64,000 nt of DNA from assembly GCF_011045035.1 (NCBI RefSeq), contig NZ_JAALAA010000002.1, positions 124,001-188,000 on the forward strand, given 5' to 3'. Below, one piece after another: positions 1-7,423 of this stretch (the stretch's first letter is position 1; each line of letters begins with the position of its first letter). A program made the translations under genes and the position numbers. The stretch comes from Nocardioides turkmenicus (GTDB lineage Bacteria; Actinomycetota; Actinomycetes; Propionibacteriales; Nocardioidaceae). The notes under the pieces are model-generated. The model was not told the origin of the DNA. It ran no database searches and worked only from the letters and a program-made list of their open reading frames with translations.

Positions 1-266
1 ACGGCACCGCGCTGATCGCATGGGCCAAGGTGATGCGGGAGGCCGTGGCGTACGCCTTCGCTCCGGAGCCCGACGGCCTCGACGTCGACCTGCTCGAAGG
101 CGAGGTGCTCCCCCACAACGAGGCGGTACGCACCATGAACCGCCGCCTCGGGTTCACCGAGGGCGAGCCTTACGAGCAGACCGTCGGCGACACCTCCGTG
201 ACCGCCATCCCGGTCCGGCTGCACCGCGACGACCGACCCACTCGACGTTCTGGCAAGGAGCAGTGA
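1..266 (+). CDS. GNAT acetyltransferase, 3' end only (pseH-like)
   Basis: The gene is cut by the window edge; the open frame enters at base 3 and ends with TGA at 264-266. The visible ~87 residues look like the C-terminal half of a GNAT acetyltransferase: a helix like acetyl-CoA-binding helix alpha3, then the NRRLGF segment that typically closes this fold. Its stop overlaps the ATG of pseI by one base, so the two are probably co-translated. Because pseI, pseG, pseB, pseC and an spsF-like gene follow, the likely role is the PseH step: N-acetylation of UDP-4-amino-4,6-dideoxy-N-acetyl-altrosamine. That is context inference; the acetyl-CoA-binding loop lies outside the window. Confidence 0.6.
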   Translation, partial: GTALIAWAKVMREAVAYAFAPEPDGLDVDLLEGEVLPHNEAVRTMNRRLGFTEGEPYEQTVGDTSVTAIPVRLHRDDRPTRRSGKEQ

Positions 267-1321
267 TGACCCACCACGAGATCGCCGTGGGAGACCGGCT
301 GATCGGTCCCGGCCACGAGCCGTTCGTGATCGCGGAGATGTCCGGCAACCACGGGGGCGACCTGGAGCGGGCGCTCGACATCGTCCGCGCCGCGGGCGAG
401 GCCGGCGCGCACGCGCTGAAGATCCAGACCTACACCGCCGACACCATCACCCTGGACGTCGACACCCCCGCCTTCCGGCTCTCGGCCGACCACCCGCTGT
501 GGCCCAACCGCCGCCTCCACGAGCTCTACGAGGAGGCGCACACGCCGTGGGAGTGGCACGAGCCGATCTTCGCGCTGGCTTCGGAGCTGGGCATGGTCCC
601 GTTCTCTGCCGCCTTCGACCCGACCGCGGTCGACTTCCTCGTCGGGCTGGGGGTCCCGATGCTGAAGTCGGCCTCCTCCGAGATCACCGACCTGCCGCTG
701 GTCCGGGCGATCGCCGGGACCGGGCTGCCGACGATCATCTCCACCGGCACGGCGACGCTCGCCGAGATCGACGCAGCGGTGCGCACCGCGCGGGCGACGG
801 GCAACGAGGACCTCGTCGTGCTGGCCTGCACCGCGTCCTACCCCGCTCCCCCGGAGGCCTCCAACCTCCGCGGGATCCCGGTGCTGCGCGACGGCCTCGA
901 CGTCGCGGTCGGCCTCTCCGACCACACCCTCGGTATCGGCGCCTCGGTCGCGGCCGTCGCCCTGGGCGCCTGCGTGATCGAGAAGCACATCACGCTCTCC
1001 CGCGCGGACGGTGCCGTCGACTCCGACTTCTCCCTGGAGCCGGACGAGTTCGCCTCGCTGGTCAGCGAGACGAAGATCGCGTGGCAGGCGCTCGGCGAGG
1101 CCCGGATCGGCCCGAAGTCGGCCGAGCGCGAGGGCCTGCGGTTCCGTCGCTCGCTGTTCGTCACCCGCGACGTACGTGCCGGGGAGAAGGTCGGACCGGA
1201 CAACGTACGCTCCGTCCGCCCTGCCGACGGGCTGCCGCCGGCCGACGTCGACATCGTCTTCGGCCGCACCTTCACCCAGGACGTACCGGCCGGGACGCCG
1301 CTCAGCTGGGATCTGGTCTAG
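266..1321 (+). CDS. pseI: Pseudaminic acid synthase (NeuB family)
   Basis: 351 residues, the usual length for PseI/NeuB enzymes. These condense 6-deoxy-AltdiNAc with phosphoenolpyruvate to make pseudaminic acid in the cytoplasm. The N-terminal TIM barrel begins with FVIAEMSGNHGGD and carries ALKIQTYTADT and the later GLSDHT and EKHITL segments typical of NeuB. The C-terminal ~60 residues form a SAF (antifreeze-like) domain from about residue 292 (RSLFVTRDVRAGE). The ATG at 266 is chosen because it overlaps the upstream TGA and lies just before the conserved domain; an in-frame start at base 20 would run through the GNAT gene. PseI rather than NeuB or LegI is favoured by the adjacent pseB, pseC and pseG. 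Confidence 0.9.
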   Translation: MTHHEIAVGDRLIGPGHEPFVIAEMSGNHGGDLERALDIVRAAGEAGAHALKIQTYTADTITLDVDTPAFRLSADHPLWPNRRLHELYEEAHTPWEWHEPIFALASELGMVPFSAAFDPTAVDFLVGLGVPMLKSASSEITDLPLVRAIAGTGLPTIISTGTATLAEIDAAVRTARATGNEDLVVLACTASYPAPPEASNLRGIPVLRDGLDVAVGLSDHTLGIGASVAAVALGACVIEKHITLSRADGAVDSDFSLEPDEFASLVSETKIAWQALGEARIGPKSAEREGLRFRRSLFVTRDVRAGEKVGPDNVRSVRPADGLPPADVDIVFGRTFTQDVPAGTPLSWDLV

Positions 1322-2370
1322 ACCCGATCAAGCTCGAGGGCCAGGAGCGCGTCGGCGACGCGGGCCGGGCCCCGGCCGTCGACCGTGGCCCAGCAGGCGG
1401 CGCGCAGCCGCTCCCGCAGACGTACGTCACCCAGGAGCGCAGCCAGCTGGGCCAGGGCATCCTCGGGATCGGCGTCGAGCTCAGCCAGGGTCGCGATTCC
1501 GACGGCCAGCCCGTCCTCGTCCATCCGGACGTACGCGTCCTGCTGGTTGTCGGCGACACAGACGAACCCGACCGCCGCGCCGAGGCAGAAGAGCTCCCAG
1601 GCGGATGTCCCCGCGGCGCTGAGCACCACGTCGGCGTCGGCGACGAGCTCGGCAAGGGTGTCGGTCGGCCCGATCATGTCGATGACCTGCCCCGGGGCCG
1701 GTGCGACGGCGGAGACCGACTCGGCCAGCTCCGGGGTGGCCACGATGACGGTCAGCTCCACGGGGACCCCGGTCTCCGCGACCAGGCGGGCGACCCGCGG
1801 GGACACCCCGAAGGCGTCCGTGCCACCGAAGAACGCCAGCACCCGCAGCGGCGTGTGCTCCTCGCGGGCGGTCTTGGGCGCGCTCGGCCGCTGCCGGACG
1901 ATGTCGCGTCGCTGCTGGGCGTAGGTGAGCCCGCCGAGATGCTGGGACCCCGCGGCGAGCTCCCAGGCGGAGGTCTCAGCGCCGAGGTTCTGGTCGAGGT
2001 AGAGGTCGGCGGCCCGCCCGCGAGGGTCGCCGTCGGTGAGCGCCAGCAACGGCCAGCGGTCCCGCACCAAGGCATAGACCGAGGCAGGAAGGAGATAGGA
2101 GTCCACCACCACCGAGGTCGGCTCGAGACGGACCAGAACGTCGAGGACGTCGCCCGGCCCCGGCGCTACGCTCTCGATCCCACGCCGCCTCACCTGCTCC
2201 GCCGCCCACGGAACCCGGTCGAGATTCGCGACCATCACGACACGTACGCCTCGGGCGACCAGTTCCTCCCCCAGCGCCAGGCAACGCATGACGTGTCCGA
2301 CCCCGACATCGGGACCTGCGTCGCACACCATCGCCACCAGATGACGTAGGTCCCAAGGACTCATGGTCAT
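1318..2370 (-). CDS. pseG: UDP-sugar hydrolase PseG (SpsG-like)
   Basis: 350 residues. PseG removes UDP from UDP-2,4-diacetamido-2,4,6-trideoxy-altropyranose before condensation by PseI. It has the GT-B-like SpsG/PseG layout: GVGHVMRCLALGEEL near the N-terminus (the GHxxR loop), VVVDSYLL in mid-protein, FFGGTD, and the C-terminal nucleotide-binding stretch DVVLSAAGTSAWELFCLG. Start taken at the ATG at 2370, preceded by AGAGG; a longer in-frame extension to 2436 looks non-conserved. It is transcribed against its pathway neighbours: its 3' end overlaps pseI by four bases tail to tail, and its 5' end faces pseB across ~80 bp. Function is family-based; a related nucleotide-sugar hydrolase is the alternative. 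Confidence 0.83.
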   Translation of the reverse strand: MTMSPWDLRHLVAMVCDAGPDVGVGHVMRCLALGEELVARGVRVVMVANLDRVPWAAEQVRRRGIESVAPGPGDVLDVLVRLEPTSVVVDSYLLPASVYALVRDRWPLLALTDGDPRGRAADLYLDQNLGAETSAWELAAGSQHLGGLTYAQQRRDIVRQRPSAPKTAREEHTPLRVLAFFGGTDAFGVSPRVARLVAETGVPVELTVIVATPELAESVSAVAPAPGQVIDMIGPTDTLAELVADADVVLSAAGTSAWELFCLGAAVGFVCVADNQQDAYVRMDEDGLAVGIATLAELDADPEDALAQLAALLGDVRLRERLRAACWATVDGRGPARVADALLALELDRV

Positions 2371-2450
2371 GTCGGCCCAACCTCTCGATTCATCCCTTCT
2401 GGCGGAACGGCGCGTGTCACCTTTTTGTTGCCACATCGTTGGCGCTCCAG

Positions 2451-3512
2451 ATGAGGTTCACACTAGAGAGCATCCCCTTGACCGTGCCCAAATCGGACGT
2501 CCACGAATCCCCCCTCCCGACCCCCCACCCTCTCGACGGCGCCAGCGTCCTGGTCACCGGTGGGACCGGCTCGTTCGGGAAGGCGTTCATCCGCCACGTC
2601 CTGGACCACCTCAACCCGAGGCGCGTGATCGTCTTCTCGCGTGACGAGCTGAAGCAGTACGAGTGCCGCCAACTGTTCGGCAACGACCCGAGACTTCGCT
2701 GGTTCATCGGCGACATCCGCGACCGCGACCGTCTCCACCGGGCGCTCCACGACGTCGACTACGTCGTCCACGCCGCGGCGCTCAAGCAGGTCGACACCGG
2801 GGAGTACAACCCCTTCGAGTTCATCAAGACCAACGTCCTGGGCTCGCAGAACGTCGTCGAGGCCTCCATCGACGCCGGCGTCAAGAAGGTCGTCGCCCTC
2901 TCGACCGACAAGGCCTCCTCGCCGATCAACCTCTACGGCGCGACCAAGCTGACCGCCGACAAGATCTTCATCCTCGGCAACAACTACGCCTCCTCGTACG
3001 ACACCCGCTTCTCCGTGGTGCGCTACGGCAACGTGACCGGCTCCCGCGGCTCGATCATCCCGAAGTGGAAGGCGATGGCCGAGCGGGGCGAGCCGCTCGG
3101 GATCACCGACATGCGGTGCACCCGGTTCCTGATCACGCTGCCGCAGGCGGTGCAGATGGTGCTCGACACCTTCGAGCTGATGCAGGGCGGTGAGCTGCTC
3201 GTGCCCCACATCCCCTCCCACAAGGTCGTCGACCTGGCGAAGGCGGTCGCTCCCGACGCGAGCTTCGTCGACATCGGGCTCCGCCCTGGCGAGAAGCTCC
3301 ACGAGGAGATGATCAGCCCCGAGGAGGGCCGCCGCGCGGTCAGCATCCGCGACGGCAAGTACTACGTGATCGAGCCGGAGAACCCGCAGTGGGGCTACAA
3401 GCCGATCATGGACGCCGTGCCGGTCCCCGATGGCTTCCACTGCGCCTCCGACAAGAACGACATCTGGTACGACGCCGACGACCTCCGTCAGGTGCTGGAG
3501 TCGGGGATCTGA
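2451..3512 (+). CDS. pseB: UDP-GlcNAc 4,6-dehydratase (inverting), PseB
   Basis: 353 residues from this start. PseB makes UDP-2-acetamido-2,6-dideoxy-arabino-hexos-4-ulose from UDP-GlcNAc, the first step of the Pse pathway. It is an extended SDR with the NAD-binding TGGTGSFG at residues 36-43, STDK (D153, K154) and Y162xxxK166, the D/K/Y/K set of inverting dehydratases, plus the family stretch YNPFEFIKTNV. About 30 poorly conserved residues precede the domain, so the start is uncertain: ATG 2451 has no clear ribosome site, while TTG 2478 or GTG 2484 follow an AGAGAG. It is followed two bases later by pseC, so the two are probably one transcript. Confidence 0.92.
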   Translation: MRFTLESIPLTVPKSDVHESPLPTPHPLDGASVLVTGGTGSFGKAFIRHVLDHLNPRRVIVFSRDELKQYECRQLFGNDPRLRWFIGDIRDRDRLHRALHDVDYVVHAAALKQVDTGEYNPFEFIKTNVLGSQNVVEASIDAGVKKVVALSTDKASSPINLYGATKLTADKIFILGNNYASSYDTRFSVVRYGNVTGSRGSIIPKWKAMAERGEPLGITDMRCTRFLITLPQAVQMVLDTFELMQGGELLVPHIPSHKVVDLAKAVAPDASFVDIGLRPGEKLHEEMISPEEGRRAVSIRDGKYYVIEPENPQWGYKPIMDAVPVPDGFHCASDKNDIWYDADDLRQVLESGI

Positions 3513-3514
3513 GC

Positions 3515-4636
3515 ATGCTCCCTTACGGCCGCCAGTCGGTCTCCGAGGAAGACATCGAGGCAGTCACCGCGGTCCTGCGTGGCGACTGGCTCACCACCGG
3601 GCCGACGGTCACGGCGTTCGAGGAGGCGCTCTCCGACCTGGTCGGCGGGCACCGGGCGATCTCGTGCACCTCCGGCACCGCCGCGCTCCACATCGCCTAC
3701 GCCGCGGCCGGGGTGGGTGCCGGCGACGAGGTCGTCACCACGCCGATGACGTTCGTCGCGACCGCCTCCAGCGCCTCGCTGCTCGGCGCGAAGGTCGTCT
3801 TCGCCGATGTCGAGGAGGACACCGCCCTGATCGACCCGGCCGCCGTCGACGCCCTTGTCACGGACCGCACCAAGGTCGTCGCCGCCGTCGACTACGCGGG
3901 TCACCCGGCCGACTACGCCGCGCTGCAGCCGATCGCCGACCGGGTCGGTGCGCTGACCCTGGCCGACGCGGCACATTCGATCGGCGGGCTCTCCGGCGGG
4001 CGCCCGGTCGGCGACCTGGCCGACCTGACCACGCTGTCGTTCTTCCCGACCAAGAACCTCACCACCGCCGAGGGCGGTGCCGTCGTGGCCAAGGACCCGG
4101 CCGTCGCCCAGCGGGCCCACGAGTTCCACTTCGTCGGCCTGATGCGCGACCCCGACCGGTTCCGGATCGAGGACGAGGGGCCGTGGCACCAGGAGGTCCA
4201 CGAGTTCGGGCTCAACTACCGGCTCACCGACCTGCAGTGCGCCTTCGGCCTCTCCCAGCTCAAGCGGCTCGCCGGGTTCAAGCAGCGACGTACGGAGATC
4301 ACCGCCCGCTACGACGCGGCCCTCGCCGGCGTCGACGGGCTGCGGCTGCCGGCCCGGCGCGACGGCGTCGACCCGGCCTGGCACCTCTACCCCGTCCGCA
4401 TCCTCGAGGACCGGCGACGCGAGGTCTTCGAGAAGATGCGGGCGTCCGGGATCGGCGTACAGGTCAACTACATCCCGGTCTACTGGCACCCGGTCTACGC
4501 CGACCTGGGCTACCGGCGCGGGATGTGCCCGAACGCGGAGGCCTTCTACGCCGAGGAGCTCTCGCTGCCGCTGTTCCCCGACCTGACCGACGACCAGGTC
4601 GACCAGGTCGTCGAGACGCTGATCGGGATCCTGTGA
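3515..4636 (+). CDS. pseC: UDP-4-keto-sugar aminotransferase PseC (DegT/DnrJ/EryC1)
   Basis: 373 residues of the PLP-dependent sugar aminotransferase family. PseC transfers an amino group from glutamate to C4 of the PseB product. Visible features: the GDWLTTGP entry motif, the phosphate-contact SGTAALH, D151-A-A-H below the pyridine ring, and the Schiff-base lysine K180 in FFPTKNLTT. The C-terminal part has HLYPVR and the QVNYIPVYWHP segment characteristic of PseC-like enzymes. The ATG at 3515 lies two bases after the pseB stop. The downstream cytidylyltransferase starts inside the stop codon, so pseB-pseC-spsF-like form a tight unit. Confidence 0.92.
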   Translation: MLPYGRQSVSEEDIEAVTAVLRGDWLTTGPTVTAFEEALSDLVGGHRAISCTSGTAALHIAYAAAGVGAGDEVVTTPMTFVATASSASLLGAKVVFADVEEDTALIDPAAVDALVTDRTKVVAAVDYAGHPADYAALQPIADRVGALTLADAAHSIGGLSGGRPVGDLADLTTLSFFPTKNLTTAEGGAVVAKDPAVAQRAHEFHFVGLMRDPDRFRIEDEGPWHQEVHEFGLNYRLTDLQCAFGLSQLKRLAGFKQRRTEITARYDAALAGVDGLRLPARRDGVDPAWHLYPVRILEDRRREVFEKMRASGIGVQVNYIPVYWHPVYADLGYRRGMCPNAEAFYAEELSLPLFPDLTDDQVDQVVETLIGIL

Positions 4637-5355
4637 AGACCGCTGTCGTCACCCAGGCCCGGATGACCAGCACCCGCCTCCCCGGCAAGGTGCTGCTGGA
4701 AGCGGCGGGCGTCACGATGCTCGAGCACCACCTCGCCCGTCTCACCGCGGCCGGACTCCCCGTGATCGTCGCGACGACCACCAACGCCGACGACGACCCG
4801 GTCGCCGTGCTGGCCGACAAGCTCGGTGCCGGGGTCGTACGCGGCAGCGAGCACGACGTGCTCTCCCGCTTCGCGCTGGCGGTGCGGGAGTTCCGGCCCG
4901 ATGTCGTCGTCCGGGTGACCAGCGACTGCCCGCTCATCGACGGCGAGGTAGTACGCCGCGGCATCGACGCCTGGGTCGCCGCCGACGACCCCGCGCTCTA
5001 TGCCAGCAACGCCCTGGAGCGCACCTACCCGCGCGGGCTCGACTTCGAGGTCTTCTCGGCCACGGCGCTGCTCGATGCCGACCGGCTCGCGACCGAGCAG
5101 CCCCACCGCGAGCACGTCACCCCGTGGCTCTACACCGACAGCATCCGGCCCAAGCTCAACCTCCCGTGGGAGCGGGACGCCTCGGCGTACCGGATCACCC
5201 TGGACACCCCCGAGGACCTGCGGCTGCTGAGGACCCTCATCGAGGACCACGACGCGCACCGTCTCGACACACACGGCCTCGTCGCACTGCTGGAGGACCA
5301 TCCCGAGCTGGTCGAGATCAATGCTCAGATCGAGCAGAAGAAGCTCGGCCAGTGA
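4633..5355 (+). CDS. SpsF-type cytidylyltransferase (probable PseF role)
   Basis: 240 residues. The N-terminus TQARMTSTRLPGKVL is the nucleotide-binding signature (R-x-x-S/T-x-R-L-P-G-K) of the SpsF/COG1861 nucleotidyltransferase family. RVTSDCPLID supplies the metal-binding region and ITLDTPEDLRL the conserved C-terminal part. In this setting it probably activates pseudaminic acid with CTP, giving CMP-Pse. It belongs to the SpsF branch, not the NeuA-like branch of the PseF proteins of epsilonproteobacteria, so no gene symbol is given. The GTG start at 4633 overlaps the pseC stop by three bases. It is the last gene of the pseB-pseC unit. Confidence 0.78.
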   Translation: MKTAVVTQARMTSTRLPGKVLLEAAGVTMLEHHLARLTAAGLPVIVATTTNADDDPVAVLADKLGAGVVRGSEHDVLSRFALAVREFRPDVVVRVTSDCPLIDGEVVRRGIDAWVAADDPALYASNALERTYPRGLDFEVFSATALLDADRLATEQPHREHVTPWLYTDSIRPKLNLPWERDASAYRITLDTPEDLRLLRTLIEDHDAHRLDTHGLVALLEDHPELVEINAQIEQKKLGQ

Positions 5356-5430
5356 GCCTCGGCAAGTAGGATCCGTACACACAGGGGATGTCGCACCCTT
5401 CCGTTCCAGCAGCGACATGGGGAGCGTTCC

Positions 5431-6576
5431 ATGCAGAAGACTCTGATCGTCCATTCCGGCACCTTCAAGACCGGGAGCACGGCGATCCAGACCTTCCTGG
5501 CACGCGCAAGTCGCGAGGGGAGCCTGCCGCCCGAGGTGGCCTATCCGACGATCGGCCGCGGCGAGCACAGCATCCAGCACCAGAACCTCTACTCCCAGCT
5601 GCTCGGCGAGGTGCTCTTCTCCCCCGCCCTCGGCACGTGGGAGCAGCTCGTCGAGTCGATCGCCTCGGGCACCGCCGAGACCACGGTGATCTCGTGCGAG
5701 GCGTTCTCGCTGCTCAAGCCCGAGCACATCAGCGCGATCGGCGAGTACGCGCGCCAGGCGGGTGCGCAGGTCCGCTGGGTCCACTACGTACGCGACCAGG
5801 CCACGTTCTACAACGCCTTCTACGTCGAGCGGCTGATGGTCATGCGGCCCGAGCACGCCGAGCTGGTCGACCTGCCCTTCGAGGACTTCCGGGAGTGGTC
5901 GCCGCTCGACATGAGCTTCCTCCACTACGGCCAGTTCGCGGACACCATCACCACCGCCATCCCGGGCGTCGACCTCCGGCTCCGCCCGTTCATCCGCAAG
6001 GAGCTGCGCGACGGCAACGCCGTCGCTGACTTCCTCAGCACCTGCGAGCTCCCTCTCCAGGGCAACGGGGCCGGCGCGACCAACGTCGGATCCGGCTGGC
6101 GGACCGTCGAGACCGCGCGCCACCTGGCTCCGATCGTGGCGGCGGCGCCGATGCGCGGCCGGCTCCGCGGCGCCGACTCCTGGAAGGCCACCCGGCTGAG
6201 GTGGATCCAGATGATCCGCGGCGACTTCGTCACCCTGACCACCCAGCTCGGCTGGAACAACACCAGCGCGGTCTACATGACCCCCGAGTTCCGCCAGGAG
6301 CTCCTCGACGACTACCGCGAGGACAACCTCCTCATCGGCAAGCTCGGCGGCTTCGACTTCACCGCGATGATCGAGCAGAGCACCTTCCCCGACTACAACA
6401 TCGGCGACTACGCCTCCATCCCCGGTGACGAGGTCATGCAGGTCGTGAAGCTGGTCATGCAGGGCCTCCACACGATCCCGGAGGAGATCCAGGAGGAGGT
6501 CGAGGCGGCCCGTGCCCGTCGCAGGGAAGCGGCACAGCCGCGCCGCAGGTCGCTCCGCGGCCTCCTGCGCCGCTGA
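5431..6576 (+). CDS. Sulfotransferase-like protein
   Basis: 381 residues. The N-terminus IVHSGTFKTGSTAIQTFL resembles the 5'-phosphosulfate-binding P-loop of PAPS-dependent sulfotransferases (HxGxxKTGTTxIQ). WVHYVRDQATFYNAFYVERL about 100 residues later resembles the 3'-phosphate-binding R-D region. The C-terminus is basic and low-complexity. Family assignment rests on these two motifs. Position after the pse genes suggests it sulfates a sugar or a surface/flagellar glycan; that substrate is an inference. It has its own 75-bp upstream gap and a GGGGAG sequence before the ATG, so it may be transcribed separately from pseF. A P-loop protein of unrelated function cannot be excluded. Confidence 0.65.
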   Translation: MQKTLIVHSGTFKTGSTAIQTFLARASREGSLPPEVAYPTIGRGEHSIQHQNLYSQLLGEVLFSPALGTWEQLVESIASGTAETTVISCEAFSLLKPEHISAIGEYARQAGAQVRWVHYVRDQATFYNAFYVERLMVMRPEHAELVDLPFEDFREWSPLDMSFLHYGQFADTITTAIPGVDLRLRPFIRKELRDGNAVADFLSTCELPLQGNGAGATNVGSGWRTVETARHLAPIVAAAPMRGRLRGADSWKATRLRWIQMIRGDFVTLTTQLGWNNTSAVYMTPEFRQELLDDYREDNLLIGKLGGFDFTAMIEQSTFPDYNIGDYASIPGDEVMQVVKLVMQGLHTIPEEIQEEVEAARARRREAAQPRRRSLRGLLRR

Positions 6577-6616
6577 GTCGTCACCTGCGTACGCCCTGAT
6601 CGATCGCCGTCTCCTA

Positions 6617-6632
6617 GATCGCGTCCGCGATC
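6617..6632. repeat. 16-bp palindrome upstream of the PIN toxin-antitoxin pair
   Basis: GATCGCG and CGCGATC arms separated by two bases, 40 bp after the sulfotransferase-like stop and 62 bp before the antitoxin start. It could be an operator for autoregulation by the toxin-antitoxin complex or a short terminator hairpin; there is no T-run, which favours an operator. Confidence 0.35.
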
Positions 6633-6694
6633 CCCCCGCAATCATGATCCGCCCCATGGCGGTCGCGGCGGCCTACACTAGGAGCATGAGCGCA

Positions 6695-6886
6695 ATGAGG
6701 GATGAGCTCCACCAGCTGGTGGATCGGCTGCCGGAAGAGCAGCTGGCCCCCGTGCTGCAGTTGATCCGGCGTGATGAGCGACGCGCTCAAGCAGTCGCGA
6801 CGCTCAAGACGGTCCAGCAGCGGATGGCTGGTGTCACCGGGGTGGACGAAGAAATCGACGCGTTGCGCACTGGCGACCGTGGCTGA
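6695..6886 (+). CDS. Small antitoxin-like protein of a PIN-domain TA pair
   Basis: 63 residues, acidic/basic and helical, beginning MRDELHQLVDRLPEEQ; no classic DNA-binding fold is obvious. The ATG at 6695 is preferred because AGGAG ends ten bases before it; the ATG at 6686 would sit one base from that same site. It overlaps the PIN-domain gene by eight bases, the standard antitoxin-before-toxin order of VapBC-type modules. The role as toxin-neutralising antitoxin is inferred from this arrangement; the sequence alone is not diagnostic. A TACACT hexamer at 6674-6679 may be the -10 element. Confidence 0.65.
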   Translation: MRDELHQLVDRLPEEQLAPVLQLIRRDERRAQAVATLKTVQQRMAGVTGVDEEIDALRTGDRG

Positions 6887-7322
6887 CGTCTACGTGGTCG
6901 ACACGGGCGTCTTCATTCGCTGGTTCGTCGACCAAGACGGTTTCGAGCATGCGCGAGAGATCCAGGAAGCCCTGGTCAATGAGACGATCACCGCTGCGAC
7001 GGTCGACTTCGCGAGGGTCGAGGTCGCCGGGGTCCTGCGAAAGAAGGGTCTCCTGGCCAACTTGCTCTCGGAGGACGAGTTCGCCGCCGCGGTCCGCATC
7101 ATCGACGATCTCGGTGTCACCGTTCACCAGACCGGAGCCGATCGCCTCGAGCGCGCCGCCCGACTGGCGGCATCGAAGATGCTCAGGATGTACGACGCAC
7201 TGTTCGTCAGCCTCGCCGACGAGCTCGACCTACCGCTGCTGACCAGCGATGCGAAGCTCGCTCGTGCGGCTGACGGGATCATTCAGGTGGACGTACTCCG
7301 AGGCATCAGCCTGCCTGCTTGA
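6879..7322 (+). CDS. PIN-domain ribonuclease toxin (VapC-like)
   Basis: 147 residues, normal for VapC toxins, which cleave tRNA or rRNA with a Mg2+-dependent PIN nuclease. The four acidic positions expected of a PIN site are visible: D8 (VVDTG), E48 (FARVEVAG), D106 (MYDALF) and D124 (LLTSDAKL). The GTG start at 6879 lies inside the antitoxin gene and places VVDTG at the N-terminus as in the family; longer in-frame forms from 6771 would duplicate the antitoxin region. Translation is likely coupled to the antitoxin. The RNA target cannot be told from sequence. Confidence 0.85.
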   Translation: MADVYVVDTGVFIRWFVDQDGFEHAREIQEALVNETITAATVDFARVEVAGVLRKKGLLANLLSEDEFAAAVRIIDDLGVTVHQTGADRLERAARLAASKMLRMYDALFVSLADELDLPLLTSDAKLARAADGIIQVDVLRGISLPA

Positions 7323-7423
7323 CCTACTGCGAACACGCCCAGCGAGCTCCGAGTCACCGGCTACACGGCTTGCCAGCCCCGCAGGCTCAGCCCTGAGGCC
7401 CACTTACCTGAACCACGGACTCC

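Noticed and set aside
499..2349. 616-codon plus-strand frame
   Set aside because: It overlaps pseI in another frame and pseG in antisense and has no recognisable domain.
4546..6657. Long minus-strand open frame (703 codons)
   Set aside because: It lies opposite pseC, the cytidylyltransferase and the sulfotransferase-like gene, has low-complexity Arg/Asp/Gly composition and no motif; it is the usual GC-rich antisense frame.
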